Shown here piece after piece: positions 26,372 to 33,699 of a DNA stretch of 36,500 bases. Every line of letters begins with the position of its first letter. The first letter of the stretch is position 1. Source of the DNA: an uncultured Sphingorhabdus sp. (GTDB lineage: Bacteria; Pseudomonadota; Alphaproteobacteria; Sphingomonadales; Sphingomonadaceae); contig CALDZL010000139.1 in the NCBI GenBank assembly GCA_937944295.1, positions 1 through 36,500 on the forward strand, read 5' to 3'. A model generated the notes under the pieces. The model did no database searches. It had not been told where the DNA came from and saw nothing but the letters and a program-made list of their open reading frames with translations. A program made the position numbers and the translations under genes.

Positions 26372-27568
26372 AGGCATGATAGAAAGTGCATAATCTTCAA
26401 CTTCTCCATCATTTGCTGTAGTAATAGCATCTGCGCCAGTAAAATTACTGGTAGTAAGCCGTAATCTTACAAAACTATTACCTGCCGTAATATCAGGTAA
26501 ACTGCTCCAATTCAATGTTACATTAGTATCAGTTCCAGCAGGGACAACCACAGTCGCATATTCGTCTGCATCAAATGTTCCGTTCCTATCAAAATCAATC
26601 CATCCATGTAAATTAGCATTGACTGATCCGTCGTTTAATACTGCCGATGTTACTGAATAATTTGAACTAGAGGTGTTGATTGCAGTAATGCTTGAAACCC
26701 CATCTTCATCACTGTCTCCATCGCCATTATTGTCATCTCCAGTGGCAGTAGCATTACTAAAATTAATGCGATCAACGTCTTTGACGGCTCCTATTTTTAA
26801 ATTAAGATCATAATTATGTCTCGCTAAGCCATAACTGGCCGGTGCATCAGAAAAATCCTGTGGACAATATTGAAATGCCGCTCTCGATTGTGTGGTTTCG
26901 TCTATCACAATATAATGTACAAAAACAATACCATCGGGTGGAACATTGACAACAAAACCATTATCAGACCAGCTTGCATTTCTGCGTAAATCATTGGTCT
27001 GGTTACGACGTCCACCTCCATTATTAAAGCTTGAAATATATTGAATGCCATTATTATTTTGTGCAATTGTAGGGTATCTTGAAAGTTGATTTCCACTACT
27101 ATCGAATGATGCAAATACATGGCCCTCAAAAAGGCTAGGATCAAAGATAGGCAAAACGGTCAGAGTATTAGCTTCTAATTCAAACCTTTTTATACCATAA
27201 AAAATTTCACCAATATTACCATTATTCTCAGCGGGTTCAGCAAGTGAGCTAATTCCAATTTGCTGTGCGAGGCGATTTCTAGTGGGCCTATACCAAGCAT
27301 TTGCACCCAAATTTGTTGCTGAACGAGTAAAGCTATGAGCGGTTGGATTTACAGCGTTATTTGAGGTATTAAATTGCCGTCTAGTTGTCTGCCAACGATA
27401 CCAATTAGCAGTACAACGCACAGTTGGTGCTGGCGGCGCAAAAGCAGAAATATTTTGTGCAAAAACAGATGAGGATGCCGATAGGCTGAATGTTCCAAAA
27501 AATAATAAGATGGCGAAGAGGTAATAATTATATAAATCCAATAATAATATTTTCTTCAAACATAACAT
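26045..27568 (-). CDS. Secreted surface-type protein: GEVED domain plus C-terminal DUF11-like module
   Basis: 507 residues; function unknown. A signal peptide (about 1-38, ending SSVFAQ) exports it. Residues 40-235 are an unrecognised region rich in N, R and aromatics. Residues about 236-398 are a GEVED-type domain: FSDAPASYG, an acidic calcium-loop-like DDNNGDGDSDEDG (278-290), GWIDFDRNGTFDADE (322-336) and NDGEVEDYAL (387-395). Residues 400-507 are a DUF11-like Ig module that runs to the very last residue, with two cysteines (C459, C504) likely disulphide-bonded. No LPXTG, PEP-CTERM or other sorting tail is seen. The same terminal module ends the protein encoded at 28506-30593. Adhesion or matrix function is inference. 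Confidence 0.75.
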   Translation of the reverse strand: MLCLKKILLLDLYNYYLFAILLFFGTFSLSASSSVFAQNISAFAPPAPTVRCTANWYRWQTTRRQFNTSNNAVNPTAHSFTRSATNLGANAWYRPTRNRLAQQIGISSLAEPAENNGNIGEIFYGIKRFELEANTLTVLPIFDPSLFEGHVFASFDSSGNQLSRYPTIAQNNNGIQYISSFNNGGGRRNQTNDLRRNASWSDNGFVVNVPPDGIVFVHYIVIDETTQSRAAFQYCPQDFSDAPASYGLARHNYDLNLKIGAVKDVDRINFSNATATGDDNNGDGDSDEDGVSSITAINTSSSNYSVTSAVLNDGSVNANLHGWIDFDRNGTFDADEYATVVVPAGTDTNVTLNWSSLPDITAGNSFVRLRLTTSNFTGADAITTANDGEVEDYALSIMPSADLAIFKTNTPGVNGNSDQVNDTVISGNTVVYTITITNNGPDSITGAVVTDNPISGLTCAGSNPLTLSGDGVPTGNFTIADLTSSGISLDRLDNGQSTILTYSCLVN

Positions 27569-27819
27569 ACTGTACCCTTAAGTAATTTCATCTAAAACGG
27601 ATGTAAATGACTTATTCACAGGTAAATTAACTTAGGTAATAGTCTTATGTCCTAAAGTATGAGTTTTTTAATCAAACCTTTGTTTTTATTGTATTATAAT
27701 TAACACTATAATTTACAACTGAAAACTATTTGTCAAACTTAATCTGTCATTAGGCGTTGCTCATCGATAAGATTCAATATATTTCGATCATTATATATGG
27801 TTGAAATTGAATAGAGATT
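27569..27819. promoter_or_regulatory. Divergent intergenic region between surface protein 1 and the DUF6445 gene
   Basis: The longest gene-free stretch in the window (251 bp), strongly AT-rich. It must hold the promoters for both flanking divergent genes. TTGTCA at about 27730 is a possible -35 toward the plus-strand gene, but no convincing -10 at proper spacing was found. No tandem repeat, small ORF with ribosome site or RNA-gene signature was recognised. Confidence 0.4.
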
Positions 27820-28428
27820 ATGATGTTACCCTCATTAGTTATAATAGATAATTTTATCTCTGATCCATGGGCTGCGCGCAATACAGCGCTCGCACTTAAT
27901 TATGATCCTGAAAATAAAAATGGCAATTATCCAGGTCATATTTCAACCCATCCTCTGCAAATCCAAGGCTTGAATGAGCGGATATCCAATATCATCAAAG
28001 CCCCCGTTAAGGCAGCCCCCAATACCAGTCATGGTCATTGCCGAATTACGTTAAAAGGTGATAAAGGCCGCAGCGGTGTTCATATAGACCCTGCTTTTTA
28101 TTCGGGCATATTATATCTCTCTCTTCCTGAGCATTGTAGGGGAGGAACAGAGTTTTTTTGCCATAAGCGTACCAAATTAGAACGTGTACCTACGGACCTA
28201 CTAGGCATAACCAAATCAGGGTATGATAATATAAATGATTTGATCGAAGATGTGGTCAATAAAGATACTAATCACCCCGCAAAATGGTCAAAAATCATGA
28301 CAATACCTATGCGTTTTAATCGATTAATATTATTTAGCCCATGGTTGTTTCACAATAGTGGTGCCGCGTTCGGAACTCAGCCAGAAAATGGACGCCTTGT
28401 TAATTTGATGTTTTTTGCAAAAGCATAG
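27820..28428 (+). CDS. DUF6445-type protein, putative Fe(II)/2-oxoglutarate-dependent oxygenase
   Basis: 202 residues, no signal peptide, so cytoplasmic. The pattern fits the DUF6445 family of Caulobacterales and Sphingomonadales, which resembles prolyl-hydroxylase-like oxygenases. Candidate metal ligands are H88 and D90 in SGVHIDPAFYSGILYLSLP and H178 in SPWLFHNSG, with R192 in GRLVNLMFF as a candidate 2-oxoglutarate anchor. GGTEFF (108-113) after the HxD strand also fits the double-stranded beta-helix. Starts at 27820 or 27823 (ATGATG). It sits between the two surface-protein genes, divergent from one and convergent with the other. Family members often accompany TonB-receptor and flavin-halogenase loci, but none are present here. 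Activity and substrate are not known. Confidence 0.75.
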   Translation: MMLPSLVIIDNFISDPWAARNTALALNYDPENKNGNYPGHISTHPLQIQGLNERISNIIKAPVKAAPNTSHGHCRITLKGDKGRSGVHIDPAFYSGILYLSLPEHCRGGTEFFCHKRTKLERVPTDLLGITKSGYDNINDLIEDVVNKDTNHPAKWSKIMTIPMRFNRLILFSPWLFHNSGAAFGTQPENGRLVNLMFFAKA

Positions 28429-28461
28429 CTTAGCAAGAAAATAAACAAGATAGATCAAAAT

Positions 28462-28493
28462 TCTGTGGAGAGGACTAGCGTCTTCCCCACAGA
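28462..28493. terminator. Bidirectional terminator-like hairpin
   Basis: TCTGTGG (28462-28468) pairs with CCACAGA (28487-28493), and the stem continues through AGAGGAC/GTCTTCC with one mismatch and one G-U pair to a TAGC loop. It is a strong 14-bp-long stem in the 77-bp gap between convergent genes (ends at 28428 and 28506). AT-rich flanks follow on both sides but no long T-run, so a two-way terminator is likely rather than certain. Confidence 0.65.
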
Positions 28494-28505
28494 TTAATTG
28501 ATATA

Positions 28506-28832
28506 TTAGCTGACAGTGCAATTATAGGTTATAACTGTGCTATCACCATTATTGAGCGTCCCAAGTGTGACGCCAGCGCCTGTTAGATCACCGATGGTAA
28601 AGCTTCCGCTTGGAGCACCGCTACCCGTGATCGTGATGGCATCTGCCGCATTACATGTTAAGCCGCTCGTAATAGCGGCTGTTGCGACTGCCCCAGTGAT
28701 TGCATCAGGCCCATTATTTGTGACCGTTAGCGTATATGTCGTTACATTGCCAAATGTCACCGTATCACTGCTCTGGTCAACCTCTGCATTGACGCCTGGA
28801 GTATTGGTTAGGGTCAATATCAAATCAGCGGT
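28506..28832 (-). repeat. Shared C-terminal module, copy 2
   Basis: Encodes residues 588-695 of the larger surface protein plus the stop. It matches 26045-26371 at the protein level along its full length, including both cysteines and the position of the terminus. Confidence 0.85.
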
Positions 28833-30593
28833 AGGTGCTACTGTAATAATGGCTGTAGCCGTGCTGCAAACACTTGCATCACTTGCATCACATAATTGAT
28901 ATTGCACATTATAAGTGCCGGGTGCTGTCCCATTAGGAACGGTAAATGTACCATCAGCATTGAGCACTAGCCCAGTTAAACCATCATTATCCGTAATCGT
29001 TGGCGTAACGGCGGATTGTGCAAATGTTGCAGCATTAAGTGTATCATTGGCAAATATAGAAGCCGTGGTAGCTCCTGTGGAGGCTGCCAGCGTTGAAGAA
29101 AAGTCATCATTTGTTGCAACTATTGTATTATCAACTGTGATACTCTCGGTTAAATCATCTCCTGTAGTAGTAGGGTCACTCTGTGCACCGGAAGCAACAG
29201 TTGTTGTATTTTGAATAGTAGAGCCACCTTGGCTGCTATCTACTGTGCCTTCGATTGTTAAAGTCACACTTGCGCCTGTTGCTAGAGTTCCAATAGTCCA
29301 AACGCCCGTAGCACTTGCATAAGACCCTTGGCTAACATTACCATTATTTGCTGTAGCAGTCATTCCTGCTGGCAATTGATCTGTTAAGCTGACACCCGTG
29401 GCGGGTGCAGGACCATTATTTTCTACTGTAATAGTAAATGTAACCGTGTCACCAACAGCAGGATTTGTATCGCTGGAGGTTAAGACTTTTGTTGTTATAA
29501 GATCAATTGGTGGAGCTGGAATATTAATAGTAACAGTCGCACTATCAGTAACCCCTGCACTATCAGTAATTTGATATGTAAATGTTTCAACACCAAAAAA
29601 CCCTGTATTAGGCGTATAGGTAAAATCGCCATTTGCAGCAATCGTGACATTACCATTAGATGGTGGGGTTATAGGCGTTGTATTTACAGTTAATGTTGTG
29701 CCTTCTGGGTCATTATCTGTTCCATTGCCATTGTCTGCTAATAGATTACCTGTTGCTTGTGCACCAAAAGCTGCTGTAAAATCATCATCTTGGGCAATAG
29801 GTTGCAAATTTGGGAAAGGAGCTGTTGGACATGAAAAGCCATCATTGCTGCTATTTCCGACACCAGTGCCAACCAAAACAGCACTAGGCGTCGCGCTAAA
29901 GGCATCAAATATTTCATAAACGCTACCATCTGCATTTCTAAATGCAAAAATACGCCCCGTGCTATCGGTCCATTGTGCACCATAGCCACCACCTGGTAAG
30001 CCCGATGCAGAAATAATTTCAGCGACATTAGTATCTAGGTTTAAGCGTTGAATGGTTCCACTATGAACCGCCACAATGAATGGAACACCACCTTGGCGTA
30101 TGAAAATAAAATCACTATTTCCATCTATTGGTCCTGTAAAACTTACCGTTGTAACAGCACCCGTTGTGACATTAACCCTATTATAGTTTCTTATATTACT
30201 GGTACGAACCCATAAATTACCCGCATCGTCCATATCACCAGAAGAACTGCCTCCAATACCAGGAAATAATGTTTCTACGGAACCATCGCTGCGGATACGA
30301 ACCAGAGTACCACCTAATATGCCATATGCAAAATTATCTAAGACATTATACCCTACTGCGTTATAAGAGCCCTGTGCTGTTCCAACATCAGTGTAGGTTG
30401 AGGTCAATGGATCATAAACGCGCAACTGGCCAGAAGCGACTTGATAGATATTTCCATCACAAACAAAGGGTGTTGCTTGTGCATAGGCTGGATTAGCTAT
30501 CGTAATTGCCGTAGTAGCAGCAAAAAAAGCCATCAATTTTTTCGGTGTCATGAAAGATCTGATATTCTTTTTGTTGCGAATGAAGTGTTTCAT
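28506..30593 (-). CDS. Secreted multi-domain surface protein: DUF6923-like beta-propeller region, Ig-like and DUF11-like repeats
   Basis: 695 residues; function unknown. A signal peptide ends ANPAYAQ (about residue 39). Residues 43-255 repeat short NHL/DUF6923-like units (GQLRVYDPLTS, GTLVRIRSDGS, GTIQRLNLDT, STGRIFAFRNADGSVYEIFD). Residues about 264-358 are a cadherin-like Ig domain (DPEGTTLTVN, GDFTYTPNTGFFGVETFTYQ). Residues 362-455 are a DUF11 repeat (VGDTVTFTITVENNGPAPATGV, a little over one strand pair), 490-586 a further Ig-like unit, and 588-695 the terminal module shared with the protein at 26045-27568, with C647 and C691. No sorting signal follows. AAAGGA lies 8 nt before ATG 30593. 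Most likely an adhesin or envelope-surface component, by domain content only. Confidence 0.75.
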   Translation of the reverse strand: MKHFIRNKKNIRSFMTPKKLMAFFAATTAITIANPAYAQATPFVCDGNIYQVASGQLRVYDPLTSTYTDVGTAQGSYNAVGYNVLDNFAYGILGGTLVRIRSDGSVETLFPGIGGSSSGDMDDAGNLWVRTSNIRNYNRVNVTTGAVTTVSFTGPIDGNSDFIFIRQGGVPFIVAVHSGTIQRLNLDTNVAEIISASGLPGGGYGAQWTDSTGRIFAFRNADGSVYEIFDAFSATPSAVLVGTGVGNSSNDGFSCPTAPFPNLQPIAQDDDFTAAFGAQATGNLLADNGNGTDNDPEGTTLTVNTTPITPPSNGNVTIAANGDFTYTPNTGFFGVETFTYQITDSAGVTDSATVTINIPAPPIDLITTKVLTSSDTNPAVGDTVTFTITVENNGPAPATGVSLTDQLPAGMTATANNGNVSQGSYASATGVWTIGTLATGASVTLTIEGTVDSSQGGSTIQNTTTVASGAQSDPTTTGDDLTESITVDNTIVATNDDFSSTLAASTGATTASIFANDTLNAATFAQSAVTPTITDNDGLTGLVLNADGTFTVPNGTAPGTYNVQYQLCDASDASVCSTATAIITVAPTADLILTLTNTPGVNAEVDQSSDTVTFGNVTTYTLTVTNNGPDAITGAVATAAITSGLTCNAADAITITGSGAPSGSFTIGDLTGAGVTLGTLNNGDSTVITYNCTVS

Positions 30594-30670
30594 AATTTTG
30601 TCCTTTGTCCAATTCGATAGACTATTACACTCTATAAATGGTTAATATATTACTACATTTATTAAACGAA

Positions 30671-30697
30671 TTGCTTCTAAAATACCCTAAGAAGCAA
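30671..30697. terminator. Hairpin between BacNav and surface protein 2 (weak terminator candidate)
   Basis: TTGCTTCT (30671-30678) and AGAAGCAA (30690-30697) are perfect complements around an 11-nt loop, about 100 bp downstream of the channel gene's stop. No T-run follows the hairpin on the minus strand, so termination is uncertain; it could instead be a leader element or operator for the downstream surface-protein gene. Confidence 0.35.
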
Positions 30698-30798
30698 AAA
30701 ACCAAGCATTTTGTGGAGCATATAAAATATGATTCAAGAGTAAAAAAATGTAAAACACTAATTTTAAAAGACTTTTTGAGTTATCAAAATATAATATC

Positions 30799-31605
30799 TT
30801 AATTTTCTCTATCAATTAGTATAGTTTTTAATTGCTCCATTTCCGACTTTATTGTGCGAATTTCATGCAAAATTATGTCTCGTTCTTGATGGCTAGCTTC
30901 GCCTTGTTCTTCTTGCATGCTGTTGACGATGATGGCGATAAACAAATTAAGCACTACAAAAGCAGATACTAGAACAAAGGGAACAAAGAATAGCCAAGCA
31001 TAAGGATGTACTTCCATCACGGGACGGACAATTCCCATTGACCAACTTTCTAGGGTCATCACTTGGAATAATGTATATAGGGACTCTCCAAGCGTCCCAA
31101 ACCATTGCGGAAATGTTGCGCCGAAAATCTTTGTGGCCATTACGGCCGCAATATAAAATGTAAGCAGCAGCAAAATCACAACGGCCCCCATTGATGGTAT
31201 GGCTGATAATAATCCTTGCACCACGCGGCGCATACTGGGAACAATAGAAATAAGCCGCAGCGCTCTTAAAATGCGAAATGCCCTTAGAACTGATAGCCCG
31301 GCGCTCGATGGTACATAAGCCGCTGCAACAATAATAAGATCAAATATATTCCACCCATCGCGGAAGAAACGAAAACGGTAAGCTATAAATTTCAGGATGA
31401 GTTCTATTGTAAATATGATGATAGCTAGCGTGTCTATGCCCACTATCAAATCGCCAGCTATGGCCATCGCTGCTGGCCACGTTTCAAGGCCCAACATTAT
31501 CGTATTGATAACAATGACGACTAGGATAAAGGTACGGAATATATTGGCTTCCACCAATTTCAGCGCCCATTTTTGTAAATATCCAATTTTTATTTCTTCT
31601 GTCAT
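30799..31605 (-). CDS. Voltage-gated sodium channel, single-domain BacNav type
   Basis: 268 residues with six transmembrane helices: S1 about 24-41, S2 56-77, S3 86-100, S4 104-121, S5 137-158, S6 203-229. S4 carries arginines every third residue (R108, R111, R114, R117 in VLRAFRILRALRLIS), the voltage sensor. The pore has the filter TLESWSM (184-190), as in the sodium-selective NavAb and NavMs channels; calcium-selective mutants carry extra acidic residues here. After S6 a short polar neck leads to a C-terminal coiled coil (about 243-266, ILHEIRTIKSEMEQLKTIL), which drives tetramer assembly in the family. Four copies form the channel in the inner membrane. Ribosome site AAAGGA precedes ATG 31605. 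Likely roles are sodium homeostasis, pH or motility (inference). Confidence 0.92.
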   Translation of the reverse strand: MTEEIKIGYLQKWALKLVEANIFRTFILVVIVINTIMLGLETWPAAMAIAGDLIVGIDTLAIIIFTIELILKFIAYRFRFFRDGWNIFDLIIVAAAYVPSSAGLSVLRAFRILRALRLISIVPSMRRVVQGLLSAIPSMGAVVILLLLTFYIAAVMATKIFGATFPQWFGTLGESLYTLFQVMTLESWSMGIVRPVMEVHPYAWLFFVPFVLVSAFVVLNLFIAIIVNSMQEEQGEASHQERDIILHEIRTIKSEMEQLKTILIDREN

Positions 31606-31695
31606 TGTTAATCCTTTTCTATATCTGCTCCCTATAAATATTATATATTATTTTCCAAGGATAACCTCATGATATTCTCCTTGTTAGATTATTAT

Positions 31696-31710
31696 GTTCA
31701 CTATATGTTC
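31696..31710 (+). promoter_or_regulatory. LexA/SOS box (alphaproteobacterial GTTC-N7-GTTC)
   Basis: GTTC (31696-31699), ACTATAT, GTTC (31707-31710): an exact match to the direct-repeat LexA operator of alphaproteobacteria. It lies 25 bp before the ATG of the Y-family polymerase gene, the position expected for repression of its promoter. It is also about 90 bp upstream of the divergent channel gene. Confidence 0.85.
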
Positions 31711-31735
31711 TAATGCTCTTTGATTCGGAACATCT

Positions 31736-32980
31736 ATGCGCTTACTCGACGATATACATTGCTTATACCTAGATTTTGATAGTTTTTTTGCTGCTGTCGA
31801 GCAACAATTGCATAAAAAACTACGCGGTAGACCCATAGGGATTGTCCCTTTCGCAGGTGCCGGTAATCGCTGTATCATTGCTTGTTCCAAAGAGGCCAAG
31901 GCATGTGGCGTAAAAAGTGTGATGTCGACGATAGAGGCTAAGGCTATTTGCCCTGATATTATCTTTACACCGCAAAGCCCCGATATGTACAGGCGTGCAC
32001 ATAATGCGCTTGTTTGCGAAATTGAAAGCGTGCTGCCGATTGTAGCCATCAAATCTATTGATGAATTATGCTGTGATCTGGATAAACAACAACGCCAGAC
32101 CCCGCTTGCTATTGCACAAGAGATTAAGCGCAATATTCATGATAATATTGGAGCTTATATCACCTGCTCAATTGGTTTTGCCGCCAACCGGCAATTGGCC
32201 AAGATTGCATGTAAAATGGACAAGCCCAATGGCATTACTATCTGGCACCCCGATGATATGCCCGAGAAACTCCATCAATGTAGTTTTGATGATATTCCTG
32301 GCATTGGTAAGAATATGCTGCTGCGTTTACAAAAAGCGAATATTCATACCGTGGAGCAGCTATATACTATCGGCCCCAAGCATATGCGCAAATTATGGCG
32401 CAATGTTACGGGTGAACGGCTCTGGTATGCATTGCATGGTTATGACATTAAAGCCCCAGAGAGCAACCGTATGATGATCGGCCATGGCCGCGTGCTACCT
32501 CCTGAACATCGACCTTTAAAAGAAGCCAAAACAGTTTGCCGTTTCTTGCTTATTAAAGCAGCACGAAGGTTACGGCGCGAACATTTTTATGCAGGCGGGT
32601 TGCACCTCTATCTCTCTCTTAGAGATAGGCGTTGGTCGCGTAGCCGCACCTTGCCCATCGTCCATGATGACCAAGCGATATTGGCTGGATTTGAATATTT
32701 ATGGCGTGAATTGCAATCCGAAACAAACCCCTATGACTTGGCTTTTAAAGTTAGTGTTTCTTTGTTTGAGCTATCGCCTGCTTTTGAAAGACAGCTTGAT
32801 TTTCTGCATGGTGATGATCGTGAGCGTATCAAATGGGAAAAAGTCAATATGGCTGTTGATAGGCTGAATGCAAAATATGGCAAAACCGTTGCGGGTATGG
32901 GGTTTATGCCAACGCAAAACTTGCAGCATGTAGGCGGCAAAATTGCTTTCACGCGCATTCCCGCTGCGCAGGATTTTTAA
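31736..32980 (+). CDS. dinB: Y-family (DinB/ImpB-MucB-SamB type) translesion DNA polymerase
   Basis: 414 residues. Copies past DNA lesions with low fidelity. Catalytic carboxylates are D13 in YLDFDSFFAAVEQ and D109/E110 in KSIDELCCDL; F18 is the probable steric gate against ribonucleotides. The palm/fingers segment IIACSKEAKACGVKS differs from classical DinB (usually ASYEAR...G), as in the second alphaproteobacterial Y-family group. The helix-hairpin-helix thumb FDDIPGIGKNMLLRLQ (184-199) and a little-finger domain (about 255-370) follow, ending KIAFTRIPAAQDF. No clear beta-clamp motif was identified at the C-terminus. An exact LexA box precedes the gene, and a small four-Cys protein gene follows after 3 nt. 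The family is certain; the symbol is approximate. Confidence 0.9.
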   Translation: MRLLDDIHCLYLDFDSFFAAVEQQLHKKLRGRPIGIVPFAGAGNRCIIACSKEAKACGVKSVMSTIEAKAICPDIIFTPQSPDMYRRAHNALVCEIESVLPIVAIKSIDELCCDLDKQQRQTPLAIAQEIKRNIHDNIGAYITCSIGFAANRQLAKIACKMDKPNGITIWHPDDMPEKLHQCSFDDIPGIGKNMLLRLQKANIHTVEQLYTIGPKHMRKLWRNVTGERLWYALHGYDIKAPESNRMMIGHGRVLPPEHRPLKEAKTVCRFLLIKAARRLRREHFYAGGLHLYLSLRDRRWSRSRTLPIVHDDQAILAGFEYLWRELQSETNPYDLAFKVSVSLFELSPAFERQLDFLHGDDRERIKWEKVNMAVDRLNAKYGKTVAGMGFMPTQNLQHVGGKIAFTRIPAAQDF

Positions 32981-32983
32981 GAC

Positions 32984-33235
32984 ATGGGCAATTGGAAAGA
33001 GAAATTACAAGTCAATGATTTGAGCGATGATGCTAAATTAGAAATGCAATGCCGCAAATGTAACCATGTGCGTTATCTTAATAAGGCTGACCTTATCAAA
33101 CGCAGTGCGGGGCAGCGCTATCTTAATTATATCGAAGATCGCTCCCAATGTATTGTGTTTGGTTGCAAAGGCAAAATGCGCCTATCGCTCACTTATACGC
33201 ATAAAATTAGTGGCTTTGTTGGCGGTATAGCGTAA
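32984..33235 (+). CDS. Small four-cysteine (zinc-ribbon-like) protein, co-transcribed with the SOS polymerase
   Basis: 83 residues, not recognised as a named family. C23 and C26 form a CxxC (QCRKCNHVRYLN); C56 and C61 form a second pair (QCIVFGCKGKMRL). This is the layout of a small zinc ribbon. The chain is basic and shows no signal or membrane segment, so a cytoplasmic nucleic-acid- or polymerase-binding role is possible but unproven. It starts 3 nt after the polymerase stop and so shares its SOS-box promoter. Its stop is 17 bp from a convergent gene. Confidence 0.75.
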   Translation: MGNWKEKLQVNDLSDDAKLEMQCRKCNHVRYLNKADLIKRSAGQRYLNYIEDRSQCIVFGCKGKMRLSLTYTHKISGFVGGIA

Positions 33236-33252
33236 TTAATAAAGGGAGCAAA

Positions 33253-33618
33253 TTATGGTTTAACGAGATGTGCCTTACTCTCACGATTTACCACAAAAGA
33301 AGAAGTTATATATTTCCGTATATTATCGCTTTCTTCATTGGCATATTCTTCGGCTTCTTTGGCAGAAGAGCCAAACTGTTGTTCATCATTATATACAAGA
33401 TCAAAATATACCTTGCGTTCTTCTATACAGATTTTTTTTGTTTTTGCATCAAATTGTTTAGAAGTCATGCTCGCATCTATGGCTTCATTATGGGCATCTA
33501 TCAAACAATTACTATAGGCAATACGTGCTAATTCTTGCTTATCTTGAACCATCACAAAAGCAGATATAGTCAGTGATGGAGCGGTCAGCAAAGCGGCTAT
33601 ATTAGATATTATCAACAT
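33253..33618 (-). CDS. Hypothetical exported protein
   Basis: 121 residues of unknown function. A hydrophobic N-terminus (about 1-23, LIISNIAALLTAPSLTISAFVM) looks like an uncleaved or weak signal peptide. The rest is mostly helical and charged, with two cysteines (C38 in YSNCLIDAH, C64 in KKICIEE) that could form a disulphide in the periplasm. A good ribosome site (AGGAATAA) precedes ATG 33618. It is monocistronic, convergent with the four-Cys gene. The reverse-frame ORFs over it have no family features, which supports the minus-strand reading. Confidence 0.6.
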   Translation of the reverse strand: MLIISNIAALLTAPSLTISAFVMVQDKQELARIAYSNCLIDAHNEAIDASMTSKQFDAKTKKICIEERKVYFDLVYNDEQQFGSSAKEAEEYANEESDNIRKYITSSFVVNRESKAHLVKP

Positions 33619-33699
33619 GATTATTCCTCAGGAAAGACTCTTATTAATCAATTGATATCATATAATAGTATTTGATTGCAAATCAGGTGGCGTAACATC

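Noticed and set aside
28537-29919. Several long plus-strand ORFs opposite the large surface protein, rich in V, A, S and P
   Set aside because: They are reverse-frame images of Thr/Gly/Asn-rich repeats. The minus-strand frame has a signal peptide and recognisable Ig/DUF11 domains.
31820-32133. Minus-strand ORFs of 60 and 149 codons over the start of the polymerase gene
   Set aside because: They overlap the catalytic Y-family core in antisense and show no domain features.
33268-33531. Plus-strand ORF of 87 codons opposite the 121-residue hypothetical protein
   Set aside because: It reads as an aromatic-rich shadow; the minus-strand frame has a better ribosome site and a signal-like N-terminus.
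24756-33618. A genomic island integrated at tRNA-Ser
   Set aside because: The accessory genes next to the tRNA suggest it, but there is no integrase and no second copy of the tRNA 3' end in the window, so it cannot be supported.
33647-33656. Palindrome ATCAATTGAT upstream of the 121-residue gene
   Set aside because: Ten bp of pure AT-rich palindrome is expected by chance in this composition; no second copy was seen nearby.
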